NCBI GenBank assembly: GCA_007922195.1
Contig: ML682013.1
Span: forward strand, 22,198,645 to 22,262,644
Length of the DNA stretch: 64,000 nucleotides
Source of the DNA: Podocnemis expansa
Lineage: Eukaryota; Chordata; Testudines; Podocnemididae
Direction: 5' to 3'
Below, piece by piece: positions 1 through 11,663 of this stretch; the first letter of the stretch is position 1; each line of letters opens with the position of its first letter. A model generated the notes under the pieces. That model was not told the DNA's origin, did not search any database, and was given only the letters and a program-made list of their open reading frames with translations. The translations under genes were made by a program, and so were the position numbers.

Positions 1-831
1 TAAATCAAGCCCAAATTAGTTGCCAGATCATGCTTTTTAAGTTGTATTCTCAAAATTTGTTAGGTTTTTTTATGATTTGTCCGAGCAAATTGAATGTCAT
101 TTCAGGTTAATTCCAATATATTGCAAGTACACCATGTCAAAATACATTGATTAACATTTTGCCAGGGCTCATCTTCAAACAACCCTACAACCGCAGCCCA
201 TTTATGTGCCCAGTAGCCCAGACTGTGCCAAATATACAGACTTTTAAGGGCAAGAAGAAGCACTATGCACCTAAAAATTAAAGGAAACACAAATAGGTGT
301 ACACTAAACTATTGTAGAACTAGAGCTATTTTGCCCCTGTTTAGTCTGCTATAAAGTTAATGAGAAATCCCAGTAAAAGCCCAAATACCCTATAGGAAGC
401 AGTAAGAAGAGATGATGACCAAAGGGTTCTATGATTTGTGGAATACTGCAACTTTATATGGAACCACACTAATTTTTATGTAACTTTTTTTTTTAATTTA
501 AACCCAAAACTGATACCTGATGAGGGCTCTCCACTCTGTTACAGTAACAAACACTGTGAACTGAAAGGTTACAAAGAAGAATAAGTTGCCTAGTTTTGTA
601 GAGTACAGAGTTTCCCATACACTTCAATAAAGAAATAACTGTCACTCTACCCTTTCAGTCAGTTTTTGAAAACCGAATACTAGCCTCCTAAATCCTGTGC
701 CATGATAGCATGCTTCAAAGAATCCCCTGCACAAGCAGGAATCAGTTTGCTTACTTTTAGGACACCAAAGTCAGCCATCAACCTGATATCTCTTTTAAAA
801 AGTTCTCACACTCATTCATGCAAATATTATG
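1..831. other. AT-rich non-coding sequence
   Basis: No coding, RNA or repeat structure could be recognised. Short open frames show no domain and no codon signature. Probably old unique or decayed repeat DNA. Confidence 0.5.
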
Positions 832-906
832 CAGGGGCCTGATCCAAACCAATGGAGTCAGTGGAAATTTTTCATTGAATTCAATGAGCTTTGAATCAGG
901 CCTTTA
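832..906. repeat. Short near-palindromic amniote repeat
   Basis: The left arm starts CAGGGGCCTGATCC and the right arm ends GAATCAGGCC. They are imperfect reverse complements around a centre near 869 and contain the CAATGGAGTC / ATTCAATGAG pair. The shape is that of a tiny fold-back MITE remnant. Related copies with different outer arms lie near 7996, 30696 and 61819. Library name unknown. Confidence 0.6.
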
Positions 907-1983
907 TCAAATCACATCAAAGGCAGATCCTCTTGAGATAAAAACTACGAAAGTACTAAAACTCACTCAGTAAAGCATGACCTCTCTTTCAATCAGATCA
1001 GAAATACAAGAATTTAGTTATCAATGACAGTTCTTTCTCAGCACTCAGTGCCAGATCTTGCATCTTGCCATCCTGCAAATCAGAGAACACATCAGCAATG
1101 CCATTGTTAATGCCTGGAATGCTTCTTACAGTGAAAAATATATTCATTCCTTTACTAATTTCATTAGCAAGGGAGACCCAGATGATTGATTGTGTATTAT
1201 GTGGAAGACAGCCAAGTTAGCAGGCCAGAATAAAATGGGTCTATTCATTAATTCCCTCTCCTTCGCTCCCCCTCCCCACTCACATAGTTACAGAGCCAAA
1301 GATTTGGGTAAAAAACAAACAAATAAACAAAAACCATAGGAATGTTCTGTCTCTTTACTGTGAATGCCTCCATCAAAGACCAGCACATACAATCCCATCA
1401 TCCTTGCAAAGATATATCAATACCCAAGTCACCAACTGTGTCAGACTGTGTCTGTGAAGTATGACCCCACCCTCATCTCCATAATAAAATCCACAGGACC
1501 TCCTGACTTCTACATAAATGCGGCAGGAATGTCTCCTGATGCAGAAAATCATCATGCACTATTCTGAGTCACCTTGGTGAGGTGATGCAGGTATCACATG
1601 CTTGCCATTGTAGAGACCAACTAAGAACAAAGAGCCTTACAAGAGCCACCACCCATCATACAAAATTGAGGTGTTTTGAGTGCAATTGCCAGTGACACTG
1701 GGTGACTTTTGCTTTCAAATCATCTCTGAAATTCAGTGGTTTCAGCACTTTTTCCCATGGCAATTTAGATTCACCCTCCCAGATGTGGTTTAAATTCTTT
1801 ACAGAGGTTAATATTTGAGAAGGACCCTCCAGCTTCTCAGCAAATGAAGGCAAATGTAGTCTGGCCATAAATGACTGCATATCTTGGCGGTCATATGAAT
1901 TATTACTGTGTGTAGATAAAAAGTCATCTACACAAGAAGTTAATCAGATTATACTAGAGTCCTTTTTCAAAGTTCATGACAAA
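907..1983. other. Non-coding sequence, nothing recognised
   Basis: AT-rich with many stops on both strands. Open frames at 1364-1567 (+) and 1373-1555 (-) overlap on opposite strands and resemble no family, so they are taken as chance. Confidence 0.45.
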
Positions 1984-2416
1984 GGCTATGACTACAACTA
2001 AAAGCTTAGTTCAGACTTGCTTAGTCCCGAACTAACTACTTCAAAGTGAGTTTGAACTAACTGCTTTTTTTTTAGTTCTAATTAACTTTTAGTCTGTACT
2101 AGCCACACTTTTTTTAGTTTGAACTAACTTTTTAATTCAAACTAAAAAACCACGGCTAGTTCAAACTAAAAGTTAGTTTGAACTAAAAAAATGCAGTTAA
2201 TTTGAACTAGCTGCTGGTTTGAACTTGTTTAGTTTGAACTAGCATGACTAAATCATGCTAGTTCGAACTAAATTTTGAAATAAGTTCTAACTAAGCAGTA
2301 GTTCAGACTAACCAATTTTTTAGTGTGAAATAGGCAAAGCCTAGTGTAGACAGGGCTCCAATTAGTTCTAATGAAGGCTCCTTAATTCAAACTAATTTGC
2401 TAGTGTAGACATAGCC
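1984..2416. mobile_element. PIF/Harbinger-type MITE built from AGTTYGAACTAA units
   Basis: The left end GGCTATGACTACAACTA and the right end CTAGTGTAGACATAGCC are inverted repeats. The element is flanked by AAA on both sides (1981-1983 and 2417-2419), which fits a 3-bp target duplication. The interior consists of many direct and inverted copies of TAGTTCAAACTAA / TTAGTTTGAACTA and has no coding capacity. It shares terminal sequence with the MITEs at 10740 and 11224 but has a different interior. Superfamily is inferred from termini and duplication length. Confidence 0.7.
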
Positions 2417-3619
2417 AAAGAAACTTAAATCTTTCAAAACTGTGCTTTAAACATTACAATCAACAGGCAAAGCTTTGTTAAAATGAAAGTTTCCTTAAAA
2501 CTGGAAATTCAGTAATTTAAAGAGTTCTAGGGGGACTGGTAATAGGCATAATGTAGATTTTATGCCATTTTTGCCAATGATCTATGCTCAAACTGTTTTT
2601 AAAAAATGGAGGGAAGTATATTTAATAGACCAGACTTCAATATCATTGAAGTCCTTCACAAACAGAGTTAAGACCAAACAAGGAAAATTTTAGCCTAAAG
2701 GGATTTTAGGAAATTATGAGCTAGCACAACTGGACTTACATTCCACTTTATGCGGGACCTTAACTGAGTATGAAGTTACACATACAAATTGAACAAACAG
2801 ATGTTACACTTCTACAGTTGGATTTTCTGAAATTCAGTGATACCTTTCTACTCTCTAGATTACTCCCTGCCTCATTAACATTCACAGATGCTCTTTCTTT
2901 TAATTTTTACTATTAACCATGTTTATCTTCTGCACCGTAGTTGCTGCATTTTAGCTTAGATATCAGAATTAGTTCCAAAGTATATAGAATTTGATTGAAT
3001 TACTGGAATTGTCATTTTCTTCAGTGTGGTTCAGTACTGTTTCATTTTTTAAAAATAATTTATTTCAAAATCAGGGAAACTAATAGCAACACAATAAATG
3101 TTTACATAAGCAGAAAATAATTGAATAAACAAATAGGTAAGATTACTTTCTATGTTGAAATGATTACTTGCAAATGACAAGTAAGAATATGAGAGCACAA
3201 TATGTTGTCTCCTGCAGCATCAGATCTACAACAGAAAATTATTCTTATCAGACATAACCAAACATTTTATGTTGCAATTAAAAATATCAGTGTCTTTGTA
3301 TACAGTGCTTTTGCAACCATTTTGGTCCCAGGATATTAGCAAATAAGAGCTCCATGTAAGCTCAAAAGCTTGTCTCACTTGATATTACCTCGTGCAACTC
3401 ATCAGTTGTTTTGATATTTTATATTTAGATTTCTCATTTGATATTTAAGAAGTTGTTTAAGTGCCAGTGTGGACTCAAGAACAAATGGATACAAAAAAAT
3501 TAACAAGTTTAGACTTGAAATTAGATTAAGGTTTATAACTCTCATAGGAATGAAGTTCCAGAACACCTTTCCAAAGGGAGAAATGGGGGCAAACAAACAA
3601 ATAACCCCCCCCCCAAACC
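2417..3619. other. AT-rich non-coding sequence
   Basis: No gene or classifiable repeat seen. A C-rich run (around 3606-3615) followed by CAACAA marks the right side. Confidence 0.45.
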
Positions 3620-4110
3620 AACAACAACCCTAACTAGCTTCAAGACTCATCTTGAAAACTTTATTGAGGAGCTGGTATGATGGAACTGTCTACAGTGGTG
3701 TGTAGTTGATCTGCAACTGCTAGCAACTAAGATCTTCCCTGGGCTGTAATGGGACTCTAGATTGGGAAGACTCTGAGTTACTACGGAGAATTCTTTCCCA
3801 GGAGTTTGACTAGTCAGTCTTGCCCATGAGCTCAGAGTTTAACTGATTACCATATTTCAGGTTGGTAAGGAATTTTTTTGTCCTCTCTGCAGCACAGGAT
3901 ACAGGTGACTTTTAGGTTTAAACTAGTGTGGCAGATGCTCTGTAACTCGAAGTCTTCAAATCATGATGGGAGGATCTAAGTAACTCAGCCAGAAGACAGC
4001 GGTCTATTACAGGAGCTGGCTGGATGAGGTTCTGTGGCCTGCGAAGTGCAGGAGGGCAGATTATATGTTCATGATGATCCTTTCTGACCTTTGTGTCTAT
4101 GAGTCTATGC
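3620..4110 (+). mobile_element. CR1 LINE 3' end fragment
   Basis: The order of motifs is that of the 3' part of sauropsid CR1 copies: TTCAAGACTCATCTTG, TTACTACGGAGAATTC, GTTTAACTGATTACCATATT, CCTCTCTGCAGCA, TTCTGTGGCCTGC, GTGCAGGAGG, CCTTTCTGACCTT, ending in GTCTATGAGTCTATG, close to the CR1 tail repeat. It is 5' truncated and holds no RT-coding sequence. The CR1 call is recognition; the subfamily is not resolved. Confidence 0.75.
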
Positions 4111-4139
4111 CATCCTAGGAACAGCATAGGACCATTTTA

Positions 4140-5115
4140 GATGGATGGTAAAGTTGTTAATGATGCAGAGAAAGGCAGAGGTGATCAATAAAAGCTTCTC
4201 TTCTGTATTTGAAAGAAGAAGGATGATGTGCTTGTATCACATGAGAATGATGAGATACTTTCCAGTCCCTTTGTGACCAGCAATGAAGTCAAGCAACATC
4301 TACCAAGCATAAGCATTATCAGCAGGCTGGATAATTTGTACCCAAGAGTTCCTAAAAAGCTGGGTCAAGAGATCTCTGGCCTACTCATAATGCATCATTG
4401 AGTAATAGGGAAAATAAGGAGTACCGTAAGAGTGTTGATGTGCCAATATTCTGAAGGGGCAAACAGGATGACCCAGGTTACTATAAGCCATTTATCCTGA
4501 CATCAGTCTCAGGCTGAAAAGCTGGAAAATTGATATGGTATTAAATAAATAAAGTGTAGGAATATAATTAAAGTCAGTCAACATGGTTTTATGGTTGGTA
4601 AAGGTATAGATCTACTAGTTTCTTTTTGAAGGAATTTGATTCAGTACTGTGTGATATTCTTTTTAAAGTATTGGCACTAGGCAATATCAGTAAACTGTAT
4701 GTTGAATGCATTAAAAACTAGTTATTTGACAGATCTCAGAAAGTAGCCGTCAGTGAGGAATCATCACTGGATGAGTGTGCTTCTGGCGGGGTTCTTCAGA
4801 GATGGGTAGCAGGCCCAGCACTACTGAACATTTTCGTCAACGATCTGGAAATAAATATAAAATCACTGTTGATAAAATTTGTGGACAGCACAAAGTTGTG
4901 TGGTAGGGGAGTAAAGAATAAAGTGGACAGTGCAGTCAGATCTGTATCACTTTGCAAGCTGGATCTATTCCAACAAGTTATGTTTTACTATAGCCAAATG
5001 CAGAGTAATGCATCTAGAAACCTGTAATCCAGACCAGATTTGCAGAGTTGGGTTCTGCATCCTGGCAAGCAGTGACTTTAATAAGGATTTTTGGGGTTGT
5101 AGTGAATAAGTCACA
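4140..5115 (+). pseudogene. CR1/L3-like reverse transcriptase remnant
   Basis: Decayed RT-coding sequence, broken in all frames. Recognisable landmarks in order are AACATCTACC, GGATAATTTGTACCCAAGAG (encoding DNLYPRV), GGATGACCCAGGTTACTATA, CAACATGGTTTTATGG, TTTGACAGATCTCAGAAAGT, AACATTTTCGTCAACGATCT, and AAATTTGTGGACAGCACAAA. The last stands where a KFADDTK catalytic motif is expected but reads KFVDSTK, so a catalytic Asp is lost. The neighbouring CR1 tail at 3620-4110 lies upstream although the same orientation would place it downstream, so these are two insertions. Confidence 0.75.
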
Positions 5116-6119
5116 CAACATTCCAGACATCTGGGATCATGGGGCCATGAGGAAGCTTTAGCCTTGCCCCTTTTTCAAACAGATGAGGAAAGGAATTGAC
5201 GTAGGAAATAATAATGGAACACCAAGATGATGCTGGACAGGAGAATCTCTTTTATATTTGAATTCTTCTGCTTCTGGACTTGCTGTGCACCAGTGAATCA
5301 CCAAAAGGCAGCCATATTTTTTCAGGGGCAAGTCAGGGAGTGATACGCCAATTTTTATTTATCATAGAAGGTCAATGTGGTGCTGAAACGTCAGTAATAG
5401 CAATCTAAATTTGAATGATGCTTAAATACAATCATTGGGAAAAAATGCCAAAATTCCTGGTGTCACAAGATGAGACATAAAATGCATTACATGCTTGTAC
5501 TGTTCCTGTTTGCTCAGATTACTCATTCTCAGGAAGTAACACTGAGTATCAAATTACTGAAGGGGATATCTGAGAATGTGGCTGTTGGTATGTGCAAAGG
5601 CTTTGCTAGAAGGGCCCATTTTTTTAAGCTCATTGTAAAAGGTTTTGCTGAAGACTTGCTATATGGTCTGTCCTTGTCTCACATCACTATAAAATTTTTG
5701 AAGGCCTACTTTTATCTCCTGAATTAGACAAATTAGGATAGGTAGAATCTTCCACCACTACAAAATATGTGGTTTAAGTGCTTTGTAATCTCTTGATGAA
5801 AATAGTGAGGAAGCTTATCAGACCTCTTTTTTTTTCTATATCTAATGAATTTGAGCCTGATTCTTAATTATAATAAGGTAGTAGAATTGAGGTCTTTTAT
5901 GCAAAAAAATCTTTTAGGGTTTTGGTATTTTTTTAATTTTATTTTAGTCTGTCCAATTTTAAAAAGAATCTTATGAGCAATATAATTTTTGATTCATAGC
6001 TATACTGAAACTGCTTTCTTCCTGTGATGATATTGTCTGGCATCAAAGGTAGTAGCCCCTAGTGGTCACTTCATCTTGATGCCTTTTGAGGATTGGAAAG
6101 GTCCATAAAAGTTAAATAG
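5116..6119. other. Non-coding sequence, nothing recognised
   Basis: The only long frame, 5470-5727 (+), begins with a hydrophobic stretch resembling a signal peptide, but it lacks any recognisable domain and sits in AT-rich DNA. It is not called a gene. Confidence 0.4.
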
Positions 6120-7080
6120 AAATCTAAGGGGAAAAGGGATAGGAAGCAGACCTAGGAACAAATAGTGTTTGGAGAGAGAATCTTGTTATTGTACCTTTAA
6201 GTGCCTGGGGCCAGGAGCAAGTAAAGAAAGTCTCCTGGCACCCAACCAATTGGGAAGAAATTGGGAGAAGGGTACCAGCATAAAGGCTGCCTCCTGCATA
6301 ACAGCAGGGCCAACCCCAAAAGGAAAAGAACTCTGCATGTTGGAAGGCTAATCGTGAAGGGTATTCAGCTGAGGGACTGGAAGAGGCTTTGCACCTGATT
6401 AATCTCAAAGGAGACATACAATTCCAGCTCCATAAAGAGGACTGAAGGGGAACTCCTGCTTGAAGGAAGACAATATTGACTAAGGTGGAGAAGCTGTCCG
6501 AGATATTATGCCTCAGGCCTAGAGAGAAGGCTGAGGGGAAGCTCCTGCTCAAAGGAGAGAGATGCTAACTGTCTTGGGACAAGGGGCTAGCAGTACAAAC
6601 CAGCTGCTGAGATTGTTTTTAGGAAATGCCCCTGTGGCTAATCTGGAAGCTGTGTGAATGCATTACGTCAAGTAAGGGCTGCAGAGTCTGCAGATCTCCG
6701 AAAGATGCCAGTGAGCAAGGTAAAGTATAAGTGGCCCAGGGAAAGTGACAGTGGGATTAAAGAAATGGTCCTTAGCCCACCTGAACACAGTTCACGGATT
6801 GGAGCTCAAAGAAGAGGGTGGACAAAGCAGAGGGTTCCCCTACTACCTCCTGTAATGAGGGATTCCTCATCCCCCCACCTCGCCGCCATAACAAGCGGGG
6901 AAGCAGAGCTTTCAAAAATCGAAGTGTGGTGTGGCTAGGAGATGTCCTTAAATGGAATTAGATTTTCAGCTTCCTATTTTCTGGAACTTTTGTTAATTCC
7001 TGGAAGGGAAAGGAACTGGCCAAAGGGCTAGGCCTTGTACGTTGGCAGGCTACTGTGGCACCAGCAGAAGTAACAGGGCA
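6120..7080. repeat. Unclassified GC-richer block, possible LTR-like or SINE-like repeat
   Basis: Composition shifts from AT-rich to about balanced, with purine-rich phrases such as AGGACTGAAGGGGAACTCCTG and AGAAGGCTGAGGGGAAGCTC repeated about 80 bp apart (around 6439 and 6520). Open frames of 142 and 94 codons on opposite strands match nothing known. No terminal repeats or gag/pol motifs are visible. A dispersed non-autonomous repeat is the likeliest explanation. Confidence 0.35.
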
Positions 7081-7633
7081 ATTGACTGCATGAACCACTG
7101 TAACACTGTGCCCAAAACCTAGGTGGGACTCTGTAGGTGAATAGCATGATTACTCTCCCATTAGAGGAGAATAGTGAATAAAACATTTGTTTGAACCAAA
7201 AATGCAAAGTCTCCAATTTCAAGTCAGTATGGTCTTAATAATGGTTACTGTTATAGTCTCAACTACAGAATACAATTCTGGAATATGCTTCTTTTAAAAA
7301 GAACTTCTGTTCTTGCTTGTCTGAATTCATATTTCTTAGTGTGCAATACTTGTATTTATTACTATCTCAGGGTTCTTATATTTTGAAGTTCTCCTTCTGG
7401 AACACTTAGACAATCAAGATTCCTTTCATTCAGAGAGAATGTACTTTATTCAGATTCTATTTTTTTTTTTTTGAGAGCAGTCATTTTACTCAGAAATTGT
7501 CAGAAACCCATGTTTGTTTTGGTTTCTAGGTAAATTGAAACTGAGGCAGGGTGAATGGCAGTCCTCAAAAGCTCTTTTCCCAACTTAGCTTTTCAGTTTA
7601 ATCCATTTTAAAAAAGAAAATAAAAGATTGTGG

Positions 7634-7705
7634 TTTAGATCCTCAGCTACTCTACACTGGCAGAGCTCTACTGAATGATATTTCTACACAAAATATGGCT
7701 GAGGG
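7634..7705. repeat. Near-palindromic amniote repeat remnant
   Basis: TAGATCCTCAGCTACTCTACACTGGCAGAGCTC begins an arm whose degraded partner ends near GGCTGAGGG. The shape is that of the short GATCCTCAGCTG-type hairpin repeats common in amniote genomes. Decayed; boundaries approximate. Confidence 0.45.
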
Positions 7706-7995
7706 TTTTTCCTTCTCATTTTAGCGGTAAAGATACAAGATAAGGAGAAGATAAAGATCTTAATTGTTTAAAATTTGTCCCTGCTGTATATTCCTCATGG
7801 AAATTGTAATTGGATTCGCCTTGTATCCAATTCCTGGGCTGTTTGTGGAATCCTTACTCCTCTGGAGACTGATCCAAAAACCATTAGACACAATGTGGCT
7901 TGCTATCATACTTTTCATGCACATATCTAGTATGCAATTTCCTATTTTTCTCTCCATTCTACAACTGGCAGTCCCCTACAAAGATTTTCCAAAAA

Positions 7996-8070
7996 CAGAG
8001 GATAAAATCCTGTCCCTACTCTTGTGTATGCGTGTTTTGCTCCTGATTAAAATGGAGTCAGGATTTCACC
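7996..8070. repeat. Near-palindromic repeat remnant
   Basis: AAAATCCTGTCCCTACTC and AAAATGGAGTCAGGATTTCACC form imperfect inverted arms of the same type as copies at 30696 and 61819. It lies inside a chance 117-codon open frame (7764-8117), which helps explain why that frame is not a gene. Confidence 0.5.
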
Positions 8071-9980
8071 TTTTGTGTTTCGGGGCTACTGCTGAAAATA
8101 GTTTATATTATAAATGAAAGACTATATGCTATTCCATATCTGTGGAAATAAATCTGCTGTGCCAATTCCATCTGTATATATGACTGAAAAACTTGACATA
8201 TATTTCTACATCCTGCTCAAATAAAGGATGCAGATGTCATTTCTGAGTAGTGTTTTGGATGGGCCTCTGGAGATTTGTCACTCTAGGGGGTATCTCCATA
8301 ACCACAGTATTATACCTGATGGGTTATATGTCAGTAGCAGATACAGTAACAAATGTAGTTTTCTCTTGAGTCTTGATGACATACTTTGGTTTATATAGAT
8401 ATTGTAATACAGTATTATGAAGCTTTTGATATATATGCTGAATGCATGACTGTACAAGATGTGGTTAATGTAGCTGTAAATAATTCTTAGCTAGTATTCA
8501 GACCCTCTGTTGTGGTCACTTGCTTCAAGAAAGTGAAGAACAGTAATCTTGAAAACCCTGTGGCAAATCTTGTCACTGGTGTAATATTCAAGTACAGTAG
8601 GTTTTACATTTTTCCTTATTTTATTGCTACAGAACTGCATAATAATAAATTACACAGTGAAGCTCTTAGGAGTTTTAGCTTGGAGGAAGTTTATATTGAG
8701 TAAGTTAATTTAGATTTAATCCTCATTAGGCTCTTTATTCTATGCTTTGATCCACACTGTGTTGTACTGACAGATGAAATCTATATTTTGGAGGCTAGCA
8801 ATAGCATCTGTCTGACACTGCTGCTCTGTAACCACTCTGTTTTCTGGAAGTGTTGGGTCAGATGTTAATGTCTAAAATGCCGTCATCTGTGGTAATGAGA
8901 GTGAGGCAATATTTGACCTGAAAGATTTTAGTCTCACTCATGTTAACCATGTATCTTGTCCACAACTAGCTTCTCAAGCTTTCATCAGATGAGTGTGATA
9001 TGTTCCATATGTTTGTCAGAATAATCAATGTAAATGAGCTTCCTCAGATGGATAGTCAATAGGGAACTGCCTGTCTGTCAGTGATTCTGCATATTGTTTA
9101 ACTAAATAAAAGGTCCAGAGACAAAATCATGCACTGAGTCACATCAAATGGATGTGATGCACTCATGGACAGAGTTTTTGTCAGTAAACTGATGAATGGG
9201 TTCAATTGACATCCATTTTTTTTCCTTCCATGGCATTTAAATAATGGAATGCTCTTTCTGTGTAATACTTAAACTACTGAAGCATGGCCCAAATGAGTTT
9301 AAAGGTGGGGTGTGGGGGGGGTTGTTTGTTTTGTTTGTTGTCTTTTTTAAGGGTACATTAGGACACCAGATATCAGAGAATACAATGCAACAAAAAGTGA
9401 AAATATTTTTAAAAAATTAAAAAATAAGAGCATATTATGACATGCAGCAAGACTTTTTTTGATTTTAGCACTAAGCCCCACCTCCCAGAAAAACCCAAAA
9501 TCCTTTTGTTTGCCCCAGGTGTCTGGTTATAGAAATCCTGCCCTAACACAGATCTGCAACCAGAGTTGTGCCAACTCAAGCAGAAGCATGGATGAGTCTG
9601 GGAATTATATAGTTAGAGGTGAAATCAGGTCATTTAGGTCTCTACCTGCTAATGCTGAATTGTTGCCAGAAATAGGTTTTCAAGTGATTTTTGTAGTTGA
9701 GTTGTCAAGTCCTAAGTGATGGACCTTCTACCACTCTTCTAGGAAGACTTGCGTGATCTAAAACTCTTACCATCAGGATGTGTTTTTGAAGTGTGACCAG
9801 ATGATCATGCTCTCCCTTCTGGCTTTATAATCTATACATTCTATTCAGCCTAAATATTGACTTTTTCTCACTTTTTTACTGTTACTTGTCCTAATGTTCA
9901 TATTATTTATTACATCCCATTTGTGCAAAACTAATCTCTTTCACCCTTCTAGGTCGCTGACTGTTGCTTCCATCTACTCC
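8071..9980. other. AT-rich non-coding sequence
   Basis: No gene seen. A G/T-rich stretch around 9304-9346 (GGGGTGTGGGGGGGGTTG followed by a TTTGTTTG run) is the only low-complexity feature. Confidence 0.45.
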
Positions 9981-10160
9981 AAGAGTCTCAAACATGTGGC
10001 CTGTGGGCCGCATGCAGCCCCTAAAGCTATTTCCTGCAGCCTGCAACAACACTATTGTTACCAATATTTGCAATATAGTTGTATGAAAAGGTTTCAGTGG
10101 TGCAGCTCTCTGGCTAGCGTACTAGTCCTCATGTGGCCCTTGCTGTGATTTGAATTCGAG
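9981..10160. mobile_element. hAT-type MITE fragment
   Basis: GAGTCTCAAACATGTGGCC, TGTGGGCCGCATGCAGCCCC and CATGTGGCCCTTGCTGTGATTTGAATTC resemble hAT-derived non-autonomous repeats that begin CAGTGGTCTCAAACTTGTGGCC. Neither end is intact and no 8-bp target duplication can be assigned. Confidence 0.4.
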
Positions 10161-10169
10161 ATTGCTGCT

Positions 10170-10620
10170 ACTCAGTGATGTTGAGGTCAACTCTTCTGTC
10201 TTCCCAGTTGAGGGTTCTTAAGGTTTCTTTTGGGCATCCTTGTTTTCTCATACCATTTGGTTTCCACTTGATAGCTTCATATGGGAGTCTGGCTGTTGGC
10301 ATCTAGAATACATGCCCCAACACTTCCTTCTGATTATAGTGCAAACACGTTGCAGGTTTATGATTTTTTCGGATCTGTATCTTAGTGGTAGCCTTTCCAA
10401 CAAATGCCCAGGTGCTTATTTTCAAAAGTAGTTAGTCTTCTCTCTAACATTCTAATAGATTTCCAGGTCTTGTGGCTGTATATAAGCACTGAAATCACTT
10501 TTGACTTGAAAATTCTCAGTTTTGTTGTGACATAAAATTGTTGATTCCTCTACATTATTGAGTTCACTGAATATTGTGGATGTCTTTCGTATTTTTCATG
10601 TCACTTCTTTTTTGAGATTT
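10170..10620 (-). pseudogene. Decayed non-LTR retrotransposon RT C-terminal region
   Basis: Read on the minus strand, this stretch resembles the post-RT region of APE-type LINEs: a LLIYSHKTWK-like segment where LLYGCETW is usual, then TFENKHL, and a degraded equivalent of RRWRWLGHVCRM. All frames are interrupted. The relic is older and more decayed than the element at 17931-22109. Weak call. Confidence 0.35.
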
Positions 10621-10739
10621 CCACTGGCCAGTATGGGACAGGGAGACGGAAGGAGGGGACGAGCACTGGATGAGATTCTGGGTTGAGGGAAGGAGACACA
10701 CTGTACAAGAAGACTATCGCTAAGTTTATGAGAGTTTTA

Positions 10740-10892
10740 GGCTATGTCCACACATACATCATTATTTCGACATAACCCATTTTGAAATGAGTTATTTCGA
10801 AATAAAGTCCTTATTTCGAAATAAAGTTAATTTGAATTAACAGTTTGTTAACCTCTGTTGTTTCAAAATAAGAAGCCTGTGTGGACATACCC
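10740..10892. mobile_element. PIF/Harbinger-type MITE with TTATTTCGAAATAA core
   Basis: The left end GGCTATGTCCACAC and the right end GTGTGGACATACCC are inverted repeats. TTA flanks both sides (10737-10739 and 10893-10895), matching the usual PIF/Harbinger TWA duplication. The interior carries tandem palindromes of the TTATTTCGAAATAA type. 153 bp, no coding. Confidence 0.75.
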
Positions 10893-11223
10893 TTAGTGGG
10901 AATTGGTCATGGCACTGTCACTAAGAACAACTGAGAAGAACTAGAGTGGGGGTATAACAGTGAGATCTGAGATGTAGCTGAGTTATGGGGGCAAGTAAAG
11001 GAACTGTCTGGGGGAGTGGGGTAAACACTCAGGGAAATAGGAGAGTGAGATGAGAATTGGCATGATTGAGATTGGATGAGAGGCCCAAGGAGACAGACTG
11101 GGATCAGGAGCCAGTGGGACAGGGAGAGATAGATATTGGACAAAGTCAAGAGGGGTAACTTGGATTGGCTGGGGAAAGACATTGGACTGAGAGAGCAAAG
11201 AAGAAGAGACACTGAGGATGAGA

Positions 11224-11663
11224 GGCTGTCTCTACACTGAGCATTTCAATTTGAATTACTGAATTCGAATGGATCAATTCAAATCTAATTTGAATTCAGT
11301 CAATTTGAATTGACATGGCCACACTAGAAAATCCAATTCAAATTGGCATGTCCATGAACAGGACTTGCTAGTTCGAATTCAGTAGGGGGCGCTATTGTAT
11401 AGGGAAAAATCAAACTGTGGCTAATTCAAACTACCAGTGAATTCGAATTGACATGGCCCCACTATGTCAATTCGAATTACTCACTTCAGATTGACCCTGA
11501 CTTCGATGGAAAAGCAGGTTTGACCAATTGGAACTCTGCCTTCCTCAATTCAAACTGAGGAGTGCCTCAGTTCGAATTGAGGAAAGCAGGCATGTCCATG
11601 CACTTATTTGAATTCGAATTGATGACAAACAATTTGAATTCACATGTAAGTGTAGACATAGCC
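11224..11663. mobile_element. PIF/Harbinger-type MITE with AATTCGAATT core
   Basis: The left end GGCTGTCTCTACACTGAG and the right end AAGTGTAGACATAGCC are inverted. AGA flanks both sides (11221-11223 and 11664-11666). The interior is full of AATTCGAATTGA palindromes and contains partial internal terminus-like motifs (GACATGGCCACACTAG near 11311 and GACATGGCCCCACTATG near 11450), suggesting internal duplication of a shorter element. Confidence 0.7.

Noticed and set aside
2000..2400. Regular short direct and inverted repeats resembling a CRISPR array or minisatellite
   Set aside because: Repeats are adjacent palindromes without unique spacers, and the region has MITE ends with a 3-bp duplication.
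5470..5727. 85-codon frame with a signal-peptide-like start
   Set aside because: No domain, no splice context and no conserved cysteine pattern; likely chance.
6124..6552. 142-codon minus-strand frame
   Set aside because: No recognisable domain; it overlaps open frames on the other strand within an apparently repetitive GC-rich block.
7764..8117. 117-codon plus-strand frame rich in hydrophobic residues, resembling a membrane protein
   Set aside because: It runs through a short palindromic repeat at 7996-8070, has no homologue that can be recognised, and AT-rich DNA naturally yields Leu/Ile/Phe-rich frames.
10907..11212. 101-codon Ser/Pro/Leu-rich minus-strand frame
   Set aside because: Product of the purine-rich repeat on the opposite strand; a second frame is equally open.
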